From Corynespora cassiicola (Eukaryota; Ascomycota; Dothideomycetes; Pleosporales; Corynesporascaceae), in the NCBI GenBank assembly GCA_022059125.1, contig JAEUWY010000016.1, positions 1 through 64,000 on the forward strand: 64,000 nt of DNA, written 5' to 3'. Shown here in pieces: positions 23,805 through 35,747 of the stretch; the stretch's first letter is position 1, and each line of letters begins with the position of its first letter. Below the pieces are notes generated by a model that saw only the letters and a list, made by a program, of their open reading frames with translations, made no database searches and was not told the DNA's origin. The translations under genes were made by a program, and so were the position numbers.

Positions 23805-25559
23805 TCACACCCCCGAGTCCTCCTGCTCAATAGAGTTCTCCTCTTGGTACGCAGTCCAAGAATTACAGTTACTTTCCAGTGAGTCCGTGTCAGTCAAAGC
23901 AATAATTTCGTCGTGTCTCTCTACCAGCTGAAGAGCAAAGCCTTCGGAAGTATGCCAGCCGATGTGGCAGTGCATGAGCCATGCACCGGGGTTGTCGGTC
24001 TCGAAAGCCATCACCAGATAGCCCGATGCTGGGAGGACGGCGGTATCACGGCGAGGAGGGTTGTCAAGGTTGAGCGTAACAGAGTCGGAGTATGTGCCTG
24101 AGCCTTGAGCAACAACCCAAAAGTCGTGTCCGTGCAAATGGATGGGATGGGGGACGGCAAGAGTGGTTTCAACGACCATGTAGACCCATTGGTTGGCATC
24201 AGGCAATTCAATGACAGCATTCGAAGTACTGTAGTTGGTATCGCCATTGACGACTTGGAGGAGGGTTGGGTCACTCCACTCAACATACATAGTCGTGCTG
24301 TTGAGATACCAGCGGAAAAGGTTATCCGAGTTGTACGAAACGGTAGCCTCTTCGATCGCAGTAGATGACTGAGTGCCCACAGTCTTAGAGATGTATGGAA
24401 CAATGTTATCAGTCTCGTCGTCGCAGCTATCGTCATAGTCGTATGCTGAAGTAGAAGGTGTAGATGTAGATGTACCATAATACACAATCCCCCTGATGTC
24501 GTCTGTGTTGTCGTTCTCAGAGCATGCAGACTGAGGAATCGCACGCATCCAAAAGCTATCAGCAGTCGAAGCCTGATTCGCGGTGATGATGACATCATAA
24601 CGTTGTCCCATGCTGAGATCCAAAGTGGTGGCCTCGTAGGGTTTGATAGGGACCAGATCAGACGCGATCACAGTCATGGTGTGGTTGTCAAGCATGAACT
24701 TGAAATGAGTGTCCACAGCTCCGTTGACCAAACGAAGGCGGTACGATGTGCCCGAAGTAAAAGTAGTATTGAAGCGGTAGCCGCCATCTTCATACGTGTT
24801 GGTTCCGTTGATCAAGCCGTTATCAAGTGTTGGAGGGCCGCTGGACTCAGCTTCATGGTAAAGTTCGTCAACGGTCTGAGATTAATGGGTTAGTAAAATG
24901 CGGAAGCACTGGTATTCGTGGTATCGTACCTGATGATCCCAGTCATTGAGGAACAAGATGCCCAGATCCTCGTCATAGTTCTCTGTAGCCGGGCCGTTGA
25001 TAACAATGCCACCAAAAATACCCTGCCATGCTTGGAGGGCAAAGTGTGAGTGGTACCATGTGGAGCCATACTGGGTCGCCCTCCACTTGTAAGTCATCTC
25101 GTTACCCGGAGCAGTAGGGCACTGAGTGATGGAGCTCACTCCATCTTGGTCGTTCGTGTAATTTTGTCGAATGCCGTGAAAATGAATGCTTGTTCCGTTT
25201 TGAGAGCTCGTCAAAGAGTTAATGACGTGAACAACCACGTTATCGCCCCAATCTGCAAAAAGGGTTGGCCCGGGAATGGAACCGTTCACGGCCATAGCAG
25301 AGCGCGATACACCATCGGGAGCAACAGTGACATCAGTGAGCTCAAGCCAGTACTCGCGGGTGACTCCGGTGTCGGGTACCTCGGTCATGTAGTCGGTATC
25401 TATCGAATAGTCGCACCACTCACCGCGAGTTGATGCGGTATTGCCCGAGCATGCTGCGCGAGGAAACAGTCCAGGTGCTGGAAGAGTGCCAGCAGAAGGA
25501 AGCGCCGCGGCAAATCCAGCCAAGGTGGCTGAGAGACCAACGGCACTCCTAAGCAACAT
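23805..25559 (-). CDS. Secreted multicopper oxidase (asco-laccase)
   Basis: Exons 25559-24930 and 24875-23805 (54-bp intron), 566 residues. Laccases couple one-electron oxidation of phenols to reduction of O2 to water and act outside the cell. A signal peptide (residues 1 to about 19) is followed by a short propeptide ending near LFPR. All four copper signatures are present: HFHG (126-129), WYHSHF (169-172), HPIHLHGHDF (from 453) and HCHIGWH around Cys513. The C terminus ends EQEDSGV, matching the DSGL/I/V plug typical of ascomycete laccases. Ten residues after Cys513, the type-1 copper axial position is Phe523, whereas classical asco-laccases usually carry Leu. It is transcribed away from a small secreted-protein gene across a 1-kb divergent spacer. 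Confidence 0.94.
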
Positions 25560-26587
25560 GGCGAAGAAATAAATAATAGGATATTATCAAGGAGTGTGTA
25601 CAAAACCAATGGAAGAGAGTGTTGGATTTTAGCGAGAGACAAAATTTTAGCCAAACCTTGACTGAACAAATGATTGAAGTGCTGGAGTAACGGTCGAGGG
25701 AACGCGTGTAGCCTCTCGATCTTTATGGTTTTTCCTCTTTCCCGCATAACCGTTCCGAAGGTCCCTTTCTCTGGTCTCGATTGTACTATCCACTTTGCCT
25801 GAAAGTACAAATGAGTCGTCATCCTTGACGAACGGCGCCTCGTCGGCGTGCGTGTAAATGCTCCCCTACGCGTGGCATATCATGGGCTCGAGCGTTTTTC
25901 CGAGTGCGAGCTGCAAGATGGAACAATCGGGATGAGAGGCCATCGGAGCATGTCAAAAAGAGAATAGTGGCCGATCAAAGGTATCTAAAAAAGAGTTTTT
26001 AGTGTTAGTACCCCATGATGGTTCCCCTGACGATACATGGATGATGCTAGCGGTCCAGGTGGGGGCAGGAACACCCTGTGTGGCTTGGGCACCGTATAAT
26101 TACAGCTTATTGGGACTGTCCGGTGTAATGTTTACCCTTTAGTCCAATGATCTTATGCGGAGACGATAGTGTGCTACGCAAAGACGTAAGGAGGTCAGAG
26201 TGTTGATAGATTTTAGGATGGGGCTGAAACAAGACGCGACAAGCCACGCCGAGAGTACTCGTCATCGGAGAAATCCTCGGAAGATGCCGCCGTAATGACG
26301 CCGCTCCTTATCGTCTATGCATAACGTTGAGGGAGAAAACCTTCTGAGCGATTTGAATAGTGATGACGACGCTTGAAGGCAATGGTCTAGATTGTACTTT
26401 GTGATGCCACGGATGAAAAAAGATAATTAAAAGGTGGATCTTCGCAACTCTATCCATCGTACAACGCGGACTGATCTCTATCTGATTAACACGGTGCCAG
26501 CTTTCCCTCTCTGAATATATACCTTCGTTTGTATCCCAAAATCACCACTCGCTCTTTTTGATTGCCTCTATATGCAAAAATTTTAGA
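25560..26587. promoter_or_regulatory. Divergent promoter region, laccase and secreted protein
   Basis: A 1-kb spacer between two outward-facing genes for secreted proteins, so both promoters must lie here. A TATATA motif at about 26515-26520 sits roughly 70 bp before the secreted-protein ATG and is a reasonable TATA element. No long open frame is present. Confidence 0.45.
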
Positions 26588-27260
26588 ATGTCTGCTCTCA
26601 AGATCTCTCTTTTGTTGGCCTCTCTGCCATTTTTGGCCCTTGGCGCTCAGCGTCGCTCCACACCATCATCGTTCCAGCTCTATGCCTATGGCCCCGGACT
26701 AGGCGGGCTCCCAATGTTCAATGCCGACGGTAGATCAATCTGCGCGTGCGAATAAAGAAAGCTGCTGACAGTGGGATAGGCTATGCCTATGTTGGAGACC
26801 CGAATTTGTCCAACAGCACTGATGCTGCTCAAGTCACTTGTAAGTTCCTGCCCAGAGAACTTCAAGCAGAATTTCAGCAGGTCTAATGCGCCAATGATCA
26901 GTTTCGCCTGGTTCTGATAACATGTGGATTGGAGCCCCGAATACCACTGCCAGTGGCAACGATACAGCTCCCTCATGGTCAAACGTCACGATGTTCATCC
27001 CTGGCCCCGGTTCCTCTGATGGCCGCGTTGGCTTCCAAAGTAGCGACAATTCGACCGATGATAGCCGCATTACTTCTGGATTTACCTTTTATGGCTCAAC
27101 TGCAATGGTCGTTCAAGATGGTACACTGGAGACGCTATGGTATGCTCTACCCGTTGGAGATAGTGGCATTCACGCTCTCTATTGGAACACGACAAGCGAC
27201 AATCAGGTTCCAATCATTTTGCGCAATATCGCACCTTCCAATCCATCAGATCGTACCTGA
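26588..27260 (+). CDS. Small secreted protein, unknown function
   Basis: Exons 26588-26729, 26780-26839 and 26902-27260 (introns of 50 and 62 bp), 186 residues. The ATG at 26588 was chosen because it begins a clean signal peptide (MSALKISLLLASLPFLALGA). The mature part starts near QRRSTPSSFQLYAYGPGLGG, continues GYAYVGD and is rich in Asn-X-Ser/Thr sites (NLSNS, NTT, NDT, NVT, NST). It has no cysteine after the signal peptide, so it is not a classic cysteine-rich effector. I do not recognise the family; the beta-rich glycosylated look suggests an extracellular or wall-associated protein. Confidence 0.8.
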
Positions 27261-27610
27261 GTCTTGTAGATATCGATTGAGTATGGATACGGAGCAGGTT
27301 TGGAGTTGATGGAGCATGTGGCAGTTGAAATAGTGATAAATTGGCAAAAATGGTCTGGCTCGATATGCCTTTGTGGGGAGGCCTTTTTCTTCGATATTCT
27401 CTCTATTTCATTGGGCGGTTTGAAATAGACACAGACGCATCTCTAGATATTTTTGTGTTTTTGGTCCGGTTATAGCATTGAGCGGAAGAACATTTTTGCA
27501 CCTTATTAGTCAACCAGGATGCTTCTCAAGATGATGCCCTCCACCGTCTAGTTGAGAGATTTCTAGACAGCTTGTAATAGGTATCAGAAGTATGTTATAA
27601 TAAAAAACGA
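27261..27610. other. Convergent spacer
   Basis: 350 bp between the 3' ends of two convergent genes. No gene seen; it should hold both terminators. Confidence 0.5.
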
Positions 27611-29054
27611 CTATATCACGTCCGAGGGAGAAGCAGCGGGCATCTTGTCTGCTCCACTAGGGTTGCTCGTGCGCAGAGTGTCCCTGGAATGAACCTCCCA
27701 CTCTACACTCTTTGTAATGCCAAGAACCCTACTCGATGAACGCTCTTCAGAATGCCCATCAAGATCAGATTGCCATCCTCGACTACCTTTCAACTCAATC
27801 TCGTCATTTCCTAAGCTATCTTCATCCATGTCATTGTAACCCGTCGTCCCATGCATACTCCTGTGTCCCCTCGATGCACTAACATTACTCTGGTCTCCGT
27901 ATGCATAATCGGATCGTTTATTGGTACTTGCTCGCTCCCAGGATGGTCGGAGCCAAGGTATGCACCGGGATAGTATGTACTTGATCGTTGGGCCGGAAGT
28001 TCCGATAATCTATAAATTCCAGCTGTCAGCATTCGTTGAGTGATGAGCAGATGATTTAGCGCGTACAGCGACACTGGATTCCACAGCGGAATAGGCGGGA
28101 GTAAGCGAGTAGCTCTTTGTCTTGCCATGGAAGGCGTCAATGAGCCAGAGTAGTCGTGCGATTCCAATGGCAATGACCACAACTCCTGAGGACAAAAATG
28201 CGATCGTTATGATCTTTCGTTTTAGCGGCATCTGGAGATCCCATATCATCCAAGTGGGGATGCTGCAACATGTCAGATATTTCCAAATGCTTTCGGGGAG
28301 GAGACGTGCCACAGAACTAGAAAATCCGTAACGATTACGATTGATATGTTGGCTTTGACGTATAGTAGGGGATCCCAACACCCTCCCGGGATGTCCGGGT
28401 CCCATTTCTTTGCGACTGGCACGCAGGGTACTGCGCCAATGACGGTCACGACGACCATGTGAATGGTGTTGATGACCTGTAATACAATGATTGAGCGTTT
28501 GATCCAGGGATTACGCGATCTCAACTTGTACAAGCTCCAAAGGAAGGAAGCTTTGATGATGTTGATGCACGGGCTGTATGTTGCTGACAATCCATACTGC
28601 AGCTGTATTCCCGATCAGCGAGATCTTGCATGACGGTTCAGGGGCTCACCTTCATCGCATGCTTAAAATCAATTGCCCATAATGGAACATCCTCATCGCG
28701 ATAGCCATTGTACATGGCCTTGACAACTTTTCATACTCAGTGCTCTGGCCAATCTCAGATGATAGAAAGAGCTCACAGAGGTGGGTGAAGATGCTATTGG
28801 CGAGGCACAAAATCCAGCCCACCACAATCAACGCGTCGTCTGTAGTTGTATGAGAAAAAAAATACCAGGCCAGGTACAAGATCGATGGGCTTACCTCCCC
28901 CAAGAAGCTTTTCTGCCCACTTTCTCCAGAAGCGCACAATCAAAACCAAGAGCGCAAGGCCTGGAAAAAGATAGATCAGGGCGATCAAGGCAGGCTGCAG
29001 TCCTGGGTCCAACGTGGAAATGTCGGGAGGTTGCACGGCGCCAGGAACTGACAT
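27611..29054 (-). CDS. Rhodopsin-like seven-transmembrane protein
   Basis: Six exons: 29054-28895, 28839-28777, 28726-28650, 28602-28313, 28262-28067, 28009-27611; introns 47-57 bp; 394 residues. Hydrophobic helices run from ALIALIYLFPGLALLVLIVR through LIVVGWILCLANSIFTHL, a segment around CINIIKASFLWSLY, IIVLQVINTIHMVVVTVIGA, VKANISIVIVTDFLVL and IAFLSSGVVVIAIGIARLL. The YSAVESSVAIIGTSGPTIK block follows. The order and the VESSVAIIG motif match the fungal rhodopsin-domain (PTH11-related) membrane family, often viewed as orphan GPCR-like sensors, although ligands are unknown. The cytosolic tail (about 125 residues) is polar and ends with GITKSVEWEVHSR, a type common in this family. No CFEM domain precedes the helices. 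Confidence 0.85.
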
Positions 29055-30397
29055 GATGACGGCTAAAGATGGAGTGCACAGTGAGCGACACAGACGAAAA
29101 GGCTCAAATTGTAGAGATGATGCGCATCATCGGATATATTGTCGAGATGCATGGATCTCAGATGAAATTAATTTCTTCCAATTGCTGCTTGGTGCTGGCT
29201 CTGCATGTGTAACGTCCCGGGACGTGGCTTCGCGGGTCCAAGGGGAGCATTCCTCCCAACATCGCTACTCTCCGGGTGCATGGAAAGGATCTCTATGTCT
29301 AACTGTCTATATGCAAGCACCTTGAATTGGGGCCATCTGGTTGGGCGCGAGAACGAAGTCCTCGTAACTAGTCGGTGGCGTCGCGGGCTACTCAGAAGAT
29401 GTCATGGCTGGGCCAATGGGATGGTGGCGTCTCCCGCCCGGAGGATCTGGCGTGCGGGAGTAAGAGTGGTCGTGCAGATAGGCGAGAAAAGCGTTCCAAG
29501 TTGCTCGTACACGACCTGCATTTCTCTTCCGTGGTTGCAGGCCCAGGCACTTCTTGGCAGGGGCGTTTGATTGCGGCACAGCCCGTACAGGCCGGATGCA
29601 AGGGACCGGCCCAGCCAGAGAGATGCTTTGCAGGAGAGCCGGCTCATGTCGCCATCTGGGGCACATCCAGATGCCGAGACGCACGGCGGCGCAGCGGCAG
29701 CGTCTCCAGCACGCGGGTCGCGGCGAGTGTCGACTGTGGCTCCATGACGGGCGTCGTGTGCTGGCAGCGTGGGCAGGAAGTGGGTGGGCTTGTGAGGATG
29801 CTGGAGGTGGACTGGAGGTGGACCGGAGGTGGACCAGAGGTGGACTGACCTGCCCTTCTGAGCCGCAGCCGAGGCCCGCCGCCATTGGCTCTTGGCGAAC
29901 ACGGGGACCGGGCGGGACATGGCCCTCCCACCTCCCACCCCCACCCCTCTCACCCCTCCCACACAGTCGAGGCGCATCGACCGAACGGCTGGCCTGAGAC
30001 GTCGAAGCATCCGGCATCCTCTTCGCATCCTCCCTGCATCCTTCGTGCTGCTTAGCCGGCATCTTTTTTATTGACGGCTGCGCTCCTCCCAGCACATTAG
30101 GCCCAAAACACAGCTTCGCCCGCTCCTCGCCCCCTCCGACTCCATATCCCCGAACACGTGCCCGGCCATGCAAACGGCATCCCTCCGCACGAGCGCCCTC
30201 CGATGCTCCAGCAGCGACGCCAACCATGTGGTCGCGAGCGGCGAACTGCCGGCATGGGCGTCTTCGCCGCCCTCGCATGATTCGTAACCCTTCGTGTGCC
30301 TTAAAAGCTCGGCGAGGCGCAACAGGGTGCGCTGCAGAGGCTTGCTGTTGCATCGTTTTTGAGCTTCAACTTGCTTTCCACCAGTGCTTCTCTCAGT
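29055..30397. other. GC-rich divergent spacer
   Basis: 1.3 kb between two outward-facing genes. Long ORFs occur on both strands because of high GC, but they overlap each other, are compositionally biased and show no domain, so they are not called. It holds four 11-bp tandem units at 29802-29845 and presumably both promoters. Confidence 0.5.
29802..29845. repeat. 11-bp tandem repeat
   Basis: Four consecutive units of the form TGGAGGTGGAC, the last two with small changes (CGGAGGTGGAC, CAGAGGTGGAC). A non-coding minisatellite. Confidence 0.85.
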
Positions 30398-32431
30398 ATG
30401 CTTACCAAATCCTTTGCCGCTCCCCTGGCCTATGCTGCTTTGGCCGCAGCTCAAAGCTCCGCTCCTTCTTTTACCGCCTCGGTAGCTCCCGCAGCCGAGA
30501 CGGTTGCGGCCGATGCGACGCCAGCAAATGCTCAGCTCTTCGATGTCGAGACGGTTCAATTGACCGACAATGTCATCTCCCAGCTACAGAGTGACCCTGA
30601 CACGGCCGAGTATGCCTCCCTTTTCGAGTTCGAGGATACCGAGAACTCGACTCTGTCAGAGCGTTCGCGCCGGGCACGTCGCTCGCTCCGCTGCAAGACC
30701 ATGCCCGGGGACTTCCTCTACCCTTCCAAGTTTGTCTGGGGCCTCTTTGATCTCCTCCTCGGCGGCGCCCTAGAAAAGATTGTCCCCATTGGTTCTGTCT
30801 GCTACCAGGACACCGAGTACAACAACTATGACGCCGAGAGGTGCGCATACATCACTGAGCACTTTGATGCCGAGGAGATCTAGTAAGACAACTGGACCAA
30901 TCTTAAAAAACATCATCTGACCGCATCCAGCTATGAGGACAACGGAGCCCTCATGAACCCTCTGTACTATGGAATGACATGCCCCATTCCCGGCACAGGA
31001 AACTCGACCACAGGTACCTGTACTCAGGGTGGCTACTCCGAATACGCCGTCAAGATTTCGAACGTCGCTCAAATCCAGCTGGCTGTCAACCTTGCCCGCA
31101 CACTGAACTTGCGTTTAGTTGTGCGCAACACCGGCCATGACTACATTGGAAGGTCCGTCGGGAAAGGCGCCCTCAGCATCTGGACCCATGGCTTGAAGGA
31201 TATCGAGTACATCAAGAACTGGAGAGGTCCTACTTACTCGGGTCCTGTTTTCAAGGCTGGGGCCGGAGTCCAGGGGTTTGAGCTCCTGCAGGCTGCTGAC
31301 AAGTACGGCGTCTCAGCCGTTGCTGGTATCTGCCCTACAGTGGGTGTGACTGGTGGTTACTCTACTGGCGGCGGCCATTCTCCTTTGATGGGTCTCTTCG
31401 GTGTTGGTGCAGACCAAATCGTTGCTCTCGAGGTTGTCCTTGCCAGCGGTCGATTTGTGACCGTCACTCCCACCGTCAACAGCGACCTGTATTGGGCTAT
31501 GCTCGGTGGCGGTGGTGGTACTTTTGGCATCATCACCTCGGTCATTCTCAAGGTGCACCCAAAGATTCCTGTCACTGTCACCACGTGGAACATCATGTCA
31601 CAGGGCATCTCTGTCGACACATTTTGGGAGGCTTTCCGGTTCTACTTTGACAACTTCCCGACGTACAACAAAGCCAGGACTTATTCCTACTTCCAGCTCA
31701 TGAAGCTTGCTCCGGGAATGTACATGTGGGGCATGAACCCATTCTTCTCTGTTAACAAGACCATCGAGGAGACGGATGCGATGCTAAAGCCCTTTTACGA
31801 CAAGTGCGAAGAACTTGGCATCCAACTGAGCGTTAACAACACGTACTATGAGAGCTTCTACCCCGCCTATCAGGCCGGATTCGGTTGGCAAAACTACTTT
31901 GTCGGCGGTGCTGGTGCGACTCCAGGCAACCGGTTGATCCCCACCGAAAACTGGGCTTCCGAGGAGAGTAGGAACGAGACTTTTGCAGCCGTGCAAGAAG
32001 CTGTTGAGAACGCCTTCATGCTGAACATGTACCACCAGCATGCGGCAGATGAGTTCAACACTGGCATCAACTCGGTCAACCCTGCCTTCCGCAACCTCCA
32101 GAGTCAGATCGTCGCCATCAACTCCATCACCGACCTGACTGCAGCCGGTTGGAAAGCTGGTGTTGCTCAACTAAACGAGAAGGTCATGGCCCCTCTTCGA
32201 AATGTGTCTCCGAATGGTGGCGCATACGGCAATGAGGCAGATATTGGCGAGCCAGACTGGCAGCAATCTTTCTGGGGCGCGAATTATCCCAGGCTGCAGG
32301 CGATCAAGCGCAAATATGACCCCACTGACCTCTTCTACGTCTATCACGGCGTTGGTAGCGAGAGGTGGTCCATTGATGATGGCGGTATCATTGGGGTTCA
32401 ATCGACGAACGGCCCACTGTGTCGCGTTTAG
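30398..32431 (+). CDS. Secreted FAD-linked oxidase, BBE-like
   Basis: Exons 30398-30882 and 30931-32431 (48-bp intron), 661 residues. The ATG at 30398 opens a signal peptide (MLTKSFAAPLAYAALAAAQS). After a roughly 100-residue low-complexity leader comes the FAD_binding_4 (PCMH) domain. NTGHDYIGRS contains His231, the usual 8-alpha-histidyl FAD attachment. GICPTVGVTGGYSTGGGH contains Cys296, at the position of the second FAD bond in bicovalent berberine-bridge-type enzymes. The C-terminal BBE segment ends RKYDPTDLFYVYHGVGSERW. Such fungal secreted flavoproteins oxidise alcohols or sugars with O2, producing H2O2; database names include isoamyl alcohol oxidase. The substrate cannot be told from sequence. 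Confidence 0.92.
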
Positions 32432-32859
32432 AGGTCCGCTCTAGAAGTGACTACGGATCGAATGTTGTAGCGCGTTGACCTAATTCTTTGTAGATATATG
32501 TACACGATCCGCCATCGGGACTTTCTAGTCTAATAATAATTGTAATTCTGATGTCACAACGATCCAATCGTCCTTGCTGGCACACCCGCTGTAAGCGCGC
32601 AGGAGCAGCTTTCCCAAGCCTAGAACATCAGACCATTCTGAAAACAGCTACTCGAGGTGGGATGGCGGGGATGGCGCGATGCATGACGTCAATACGAACC
32701 ATGGCCCCGATGGCCCCGGCTTTGGCTCGGTCTCTGCTGTCCCACTCGTCAACGGCTGGTGGAAAATTACCCCGCGCTACGTGTCTAGTTGTCCCGCAAA
32801 CAAAACAACTTCTCCTTTCCCCTCCCCCTCACTGCTTTTTTTTTCATCAACTTGCAAAC
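32432..32859. other. Spacer before the aldo-keto reductase
   Basis: 3' UTR of the upstream oxidase and promoter/5' UTR of the next gene. A pyrimidine-rich stretch (about 32811-32847) precedes the ATG, as is common in highly expressed fungal genes. Confidence 0.5.
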
Positions 32860-33965
32860 ATGTCTCTCGGCAGGAAGGTTACTCTGAACACTGGCGCCAG
32901 CATCCCGTGAGTACCTGCGCATCTCCAGCAAGGCGCGGCTAATGCAGACACCAGTCAATTGGGCTTTGGCACCTGGCAGGCCGAGCCCGGCCAGGTCGAG
33001 GTTGCTGTTTTTGAGGCTCTCAAGGCTGGATACCGCCACATTGATCTTGCAAAGGTCTATGGCAACCAGAAGGAGATTGCCCAGGCCTTCAAGAAGGCTT
33101 TTGGCGGCGAGGTCCCCGGCCTCAAACGCGAGGACGTCTTCATCACCTCCAAGCTCTGGAACTCGCAGCACCGCCCCGAGGACGTCCCCGCAGCTCTCGA
33201 TGACTGCTTGGCTGAGCTCGGCCTCGACTACCTCGACCTTTACTTGGTGCACTTCCCCGTTGCCTTTGACGAGACCAAGGACCCTCACAACTCGCTTTTC
33301 CCCCTCCAGGAGAAGTCTGACCACCCTGATGGTGATGTCAAGATCCTCGACGATGTCTCCATTGTGGACACCTGGAAGGCCGTGACCAAGCTGCCCAAGG
33401 AGAAGGCGCGCGCCGTCGGCGTGTCCAACTTCACAAAGGAGCACCTCCAGGCCCTCATCGATGGCACCGGCGTTACCCCCGCCGCCAACCAGATTGAGCG
33501 CCACCCGCGACTGCTCCAGCCTGAGCTCGTCCAGTACTGCAAGGAGAAGAACATCCACATTACCGAATACTCGGTAAGTGTCTAAACTACCAGAAGTTGA
33601 GATGAATCGCGCTAACGCCTTCGCAGGCATTTGGTAACAACATGCTTGGCCTTCCTCTCCTCGTCCAGCACGACACTGTCAAGGAGGTTGCCAGCCGCCT
33701 GGGAGCTACTCCCGCCCAAGTTATCCTCGCCTGGGCCCAGGTTGGTGGCCACAGTGTCATCCCCAAGTCCGTCACCGCATCGCGCATCCAGGAGAACTTC
33801 AAGGAGATTGAGCTGCCAAAGGAGGACTTCGAGAAGATTGAGGAAATTGGCAAGAAGGAGCCTCGCCGCTTCAACATCCCCTACATTGCCAACAAGCCCC
33901 GATGGCCCATTAACATCTTCAACGAGCCTGAAGAGCAGGCTGCGCCTCACAAGGTTATTGTTTAG
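32860..33965 (+). CDS. NAD(P)H-dependent aldo-keto reductase
   Basis: Exons 32860-32906, 32955-33573 and 33627-33965 (introns of 48 and 53 bp), 334 residues, a full-length AKR (TIM barrel). The catalytic tetrad is complete: Asp46 and Tyr51 in HIDLAKVYGN, Lys82 in TSKLWNSQH and His115 in LVHFP. The family motif VGVSNF follows, and the cofactor loop IPKSVTASRIQEN near the C terminus is the NADPH-selecting type. It most resembles fungal AKRs of the xylose-reductase/glycerol-dehydrogenase group, cytosolic enzymes that reduce aldehydes or sugars. Substrate assignment would be a guess. Confidence 0.94.
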
Positions 33966-34403
33966 ATCGACAAGACGGGCGGTAGACATTTGTAGATTCA
34001 CCAGCACAGAGTCTGTAGATATTCAAATTCCTTCTTGACTCTATTTCATAAAAATGCGCATCGGAATCGTCGCTATCCATGAAAGCATCTGGCATTAGGC
34101 ATAAGGATGGGAAGATTTATTAATCGTACGGTGGTAATACAATGACCTATTGGCTATGGTACCAAAAGGGAGTAACACTATGTGATAAAATAGAAGAGGC
34201 ATAAATTCTCCCAGAAATTCACAAGCCAAGAATCAAATCGTGATGCTATAATTTCCCCAAGGTATCGAGCGAAGTTTGAGAATGTGACCCGATTGTATAT
34301 TTTATGGCCTCATGCAATATATTCTCATTCTAATTGGTTCGTAATCCGACTTTCATCAACGGGAATTCGTTGCTAGTTTGATATGTGATCAGGTACTACT
34401 TGG
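33966..34403. other. Convergent spacer
   Basis: 438 bp between the aldo-keto reductase and the convergent small secreted-protein gene. AT-rich 3' UTR-like sequence, no gene seen. Confidence 0.5.
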
Positions 34404-34910
34404 TCAAGCAGTAGCCGTCGTGACAGGCACAGTAATGTTGTAAGCGGCACACGATTTGCCGGTCGCTCCTCCGCAGGGACGGTAGAACTTGTCCGAAGTG
34501 CCCTTGACCGTAATATTCGTTCCCTGTAGCTCAACTGTCTGGGTGAGGGTGATCTCTGTTCATTCATCAGCACACAACCCACAAAACTTTGTTCCTCTCT
34601 TGAAAACTTTACGATAGAGGTATCCATCATCGTATCCGGCGCCTTGGAAATCGTAGCTGAAGGATCCAGGGCCACATATGAGCTGATTGATCACCTCGCC
34701 GTTGAGCATGCCTTGGAAGTGGCATGTTGCGTTGATGCTGTCGGGAAGCTCGGGGTTGCTGTAGACGGCCGTCACTGTCTCGGTACGTTGTCGGCTTGCT
34801 CCGCCGGTTGCTTCGATTGAAACGACCCAAGAGCCGTAGTCTGCACGAGTGATGACTCCTGCTGCTGCAACAGCAGCAAACGCGGAGACGACGGCGATGG
34901 TGAGTTGCAT
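34404..34910 (-). CDS. Small secreted protein with four cysteines
   Basis: Exons 34910-34613 and 34555-34404 (57-bp intron), 149 residues. A signal peptide (MQLTIAVVSAFAAVAAAG) precedes a compact domain with Cys63, Cys79, Cys127 and Cys135 and alternating beta-type segments (WVVSIEATGG, TETVTAVYSN, ITLTQTVELQGTNITVKG). Without splicing, the frame would end in GLCADE and lose Cys127 and Cys135; the spliced frame restores an even, paired cysteine set. Size, secretion and beta pattern recall Alt a 1/AA1-like fungal proteins, but I cannot confirm membership. Possible effector or allergen-like protein. Confidence 0.82.
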
Positions 34911-35747
34911 AGTGCAGAGATGGTGAATATGTGCAACGAGTGTCCTTGGGTCGGCGAGGGTGAGTGATGAAAGGATGTATTGTTATGAGACCGCGATTAG
35001 ATTGTTGCTCTTTAAGTAGCGAAGTAAGACCTGTACGCAGGTCTACAATCATTTTGTGTTTGTCAATAATAACGGGAGCATGATGGTATTATCCTCTAGT
35101 GCCTCTATTCTTGGACGCCATGCACGGAATAGGTTTGGCGTCACAAAAGCTTAGAGCAAGGAGCGGTTCGGCCCACACCCCTTTTGGCGGGAAATGTTTC
35201 CTAAACAGCAAAACACTACAAAAAAATTACCACGAAGGAAGACACCTTACGGATAAGTGAGTGATGGTGGGTGCTGGATCTGCCGCGTTGTCCCGGGGAG
35301 GTTTCACCATCGCTTGTAGGTTAGATGTCCACTGCCTGTATGCCATAGGTGGGATACAGCAGATCCAGGAAAGCCGGCCATTAAATCTCTATAGAAAGCT
35401 AGCAAAAAAAAAAAAACAGCGTCGTATGTTGCAATCCCTTGAAGTATTGGTTGCGAGTAGTTTATCGCGGCGCACTTTGTCTCGCCTCGCCTACCAACAA
35501 TGCTTTCAACAAACTAGGTTGACGAGGATCCGACTCCTTTCCTGTAAGAGGTTTTACAGTCCACCTGACTCTTATTTTCTCTCAATTGTCGAGAAACGAA
35601 ATATACGTGCAGTCAATGAGGCTCATTTGTGTTGCTGGGACCCATTCACAGCTTGAGATGGCCGGATTGATGTTCTTTTTTGAACACAAATGGATCTGTA
35701 TTTGGGTCATGGTGCCAACTCAGACTTTTGATTGCACCTCCCTCTTT
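34911..35747. other. Intergenic, no gene recognised
   Basis: 837 bp containing the promoter of the small secreted-protein gene and the 3' flank of the beta-lactamase-like pseudogene. An A-run at about 35402-35415 is the only notable feature; the ORFs present look random. Confidence 0.45.

Noticed and set aside
29388..30353. Long minus-strand ORF (321 codons) in the GC-rich spacer
   Set aside because: Overlaps several equally long frames on both strands, has Arg/Pro/Ala-biased composition, no domain and no splice context. Fits a GC-driven artefact.
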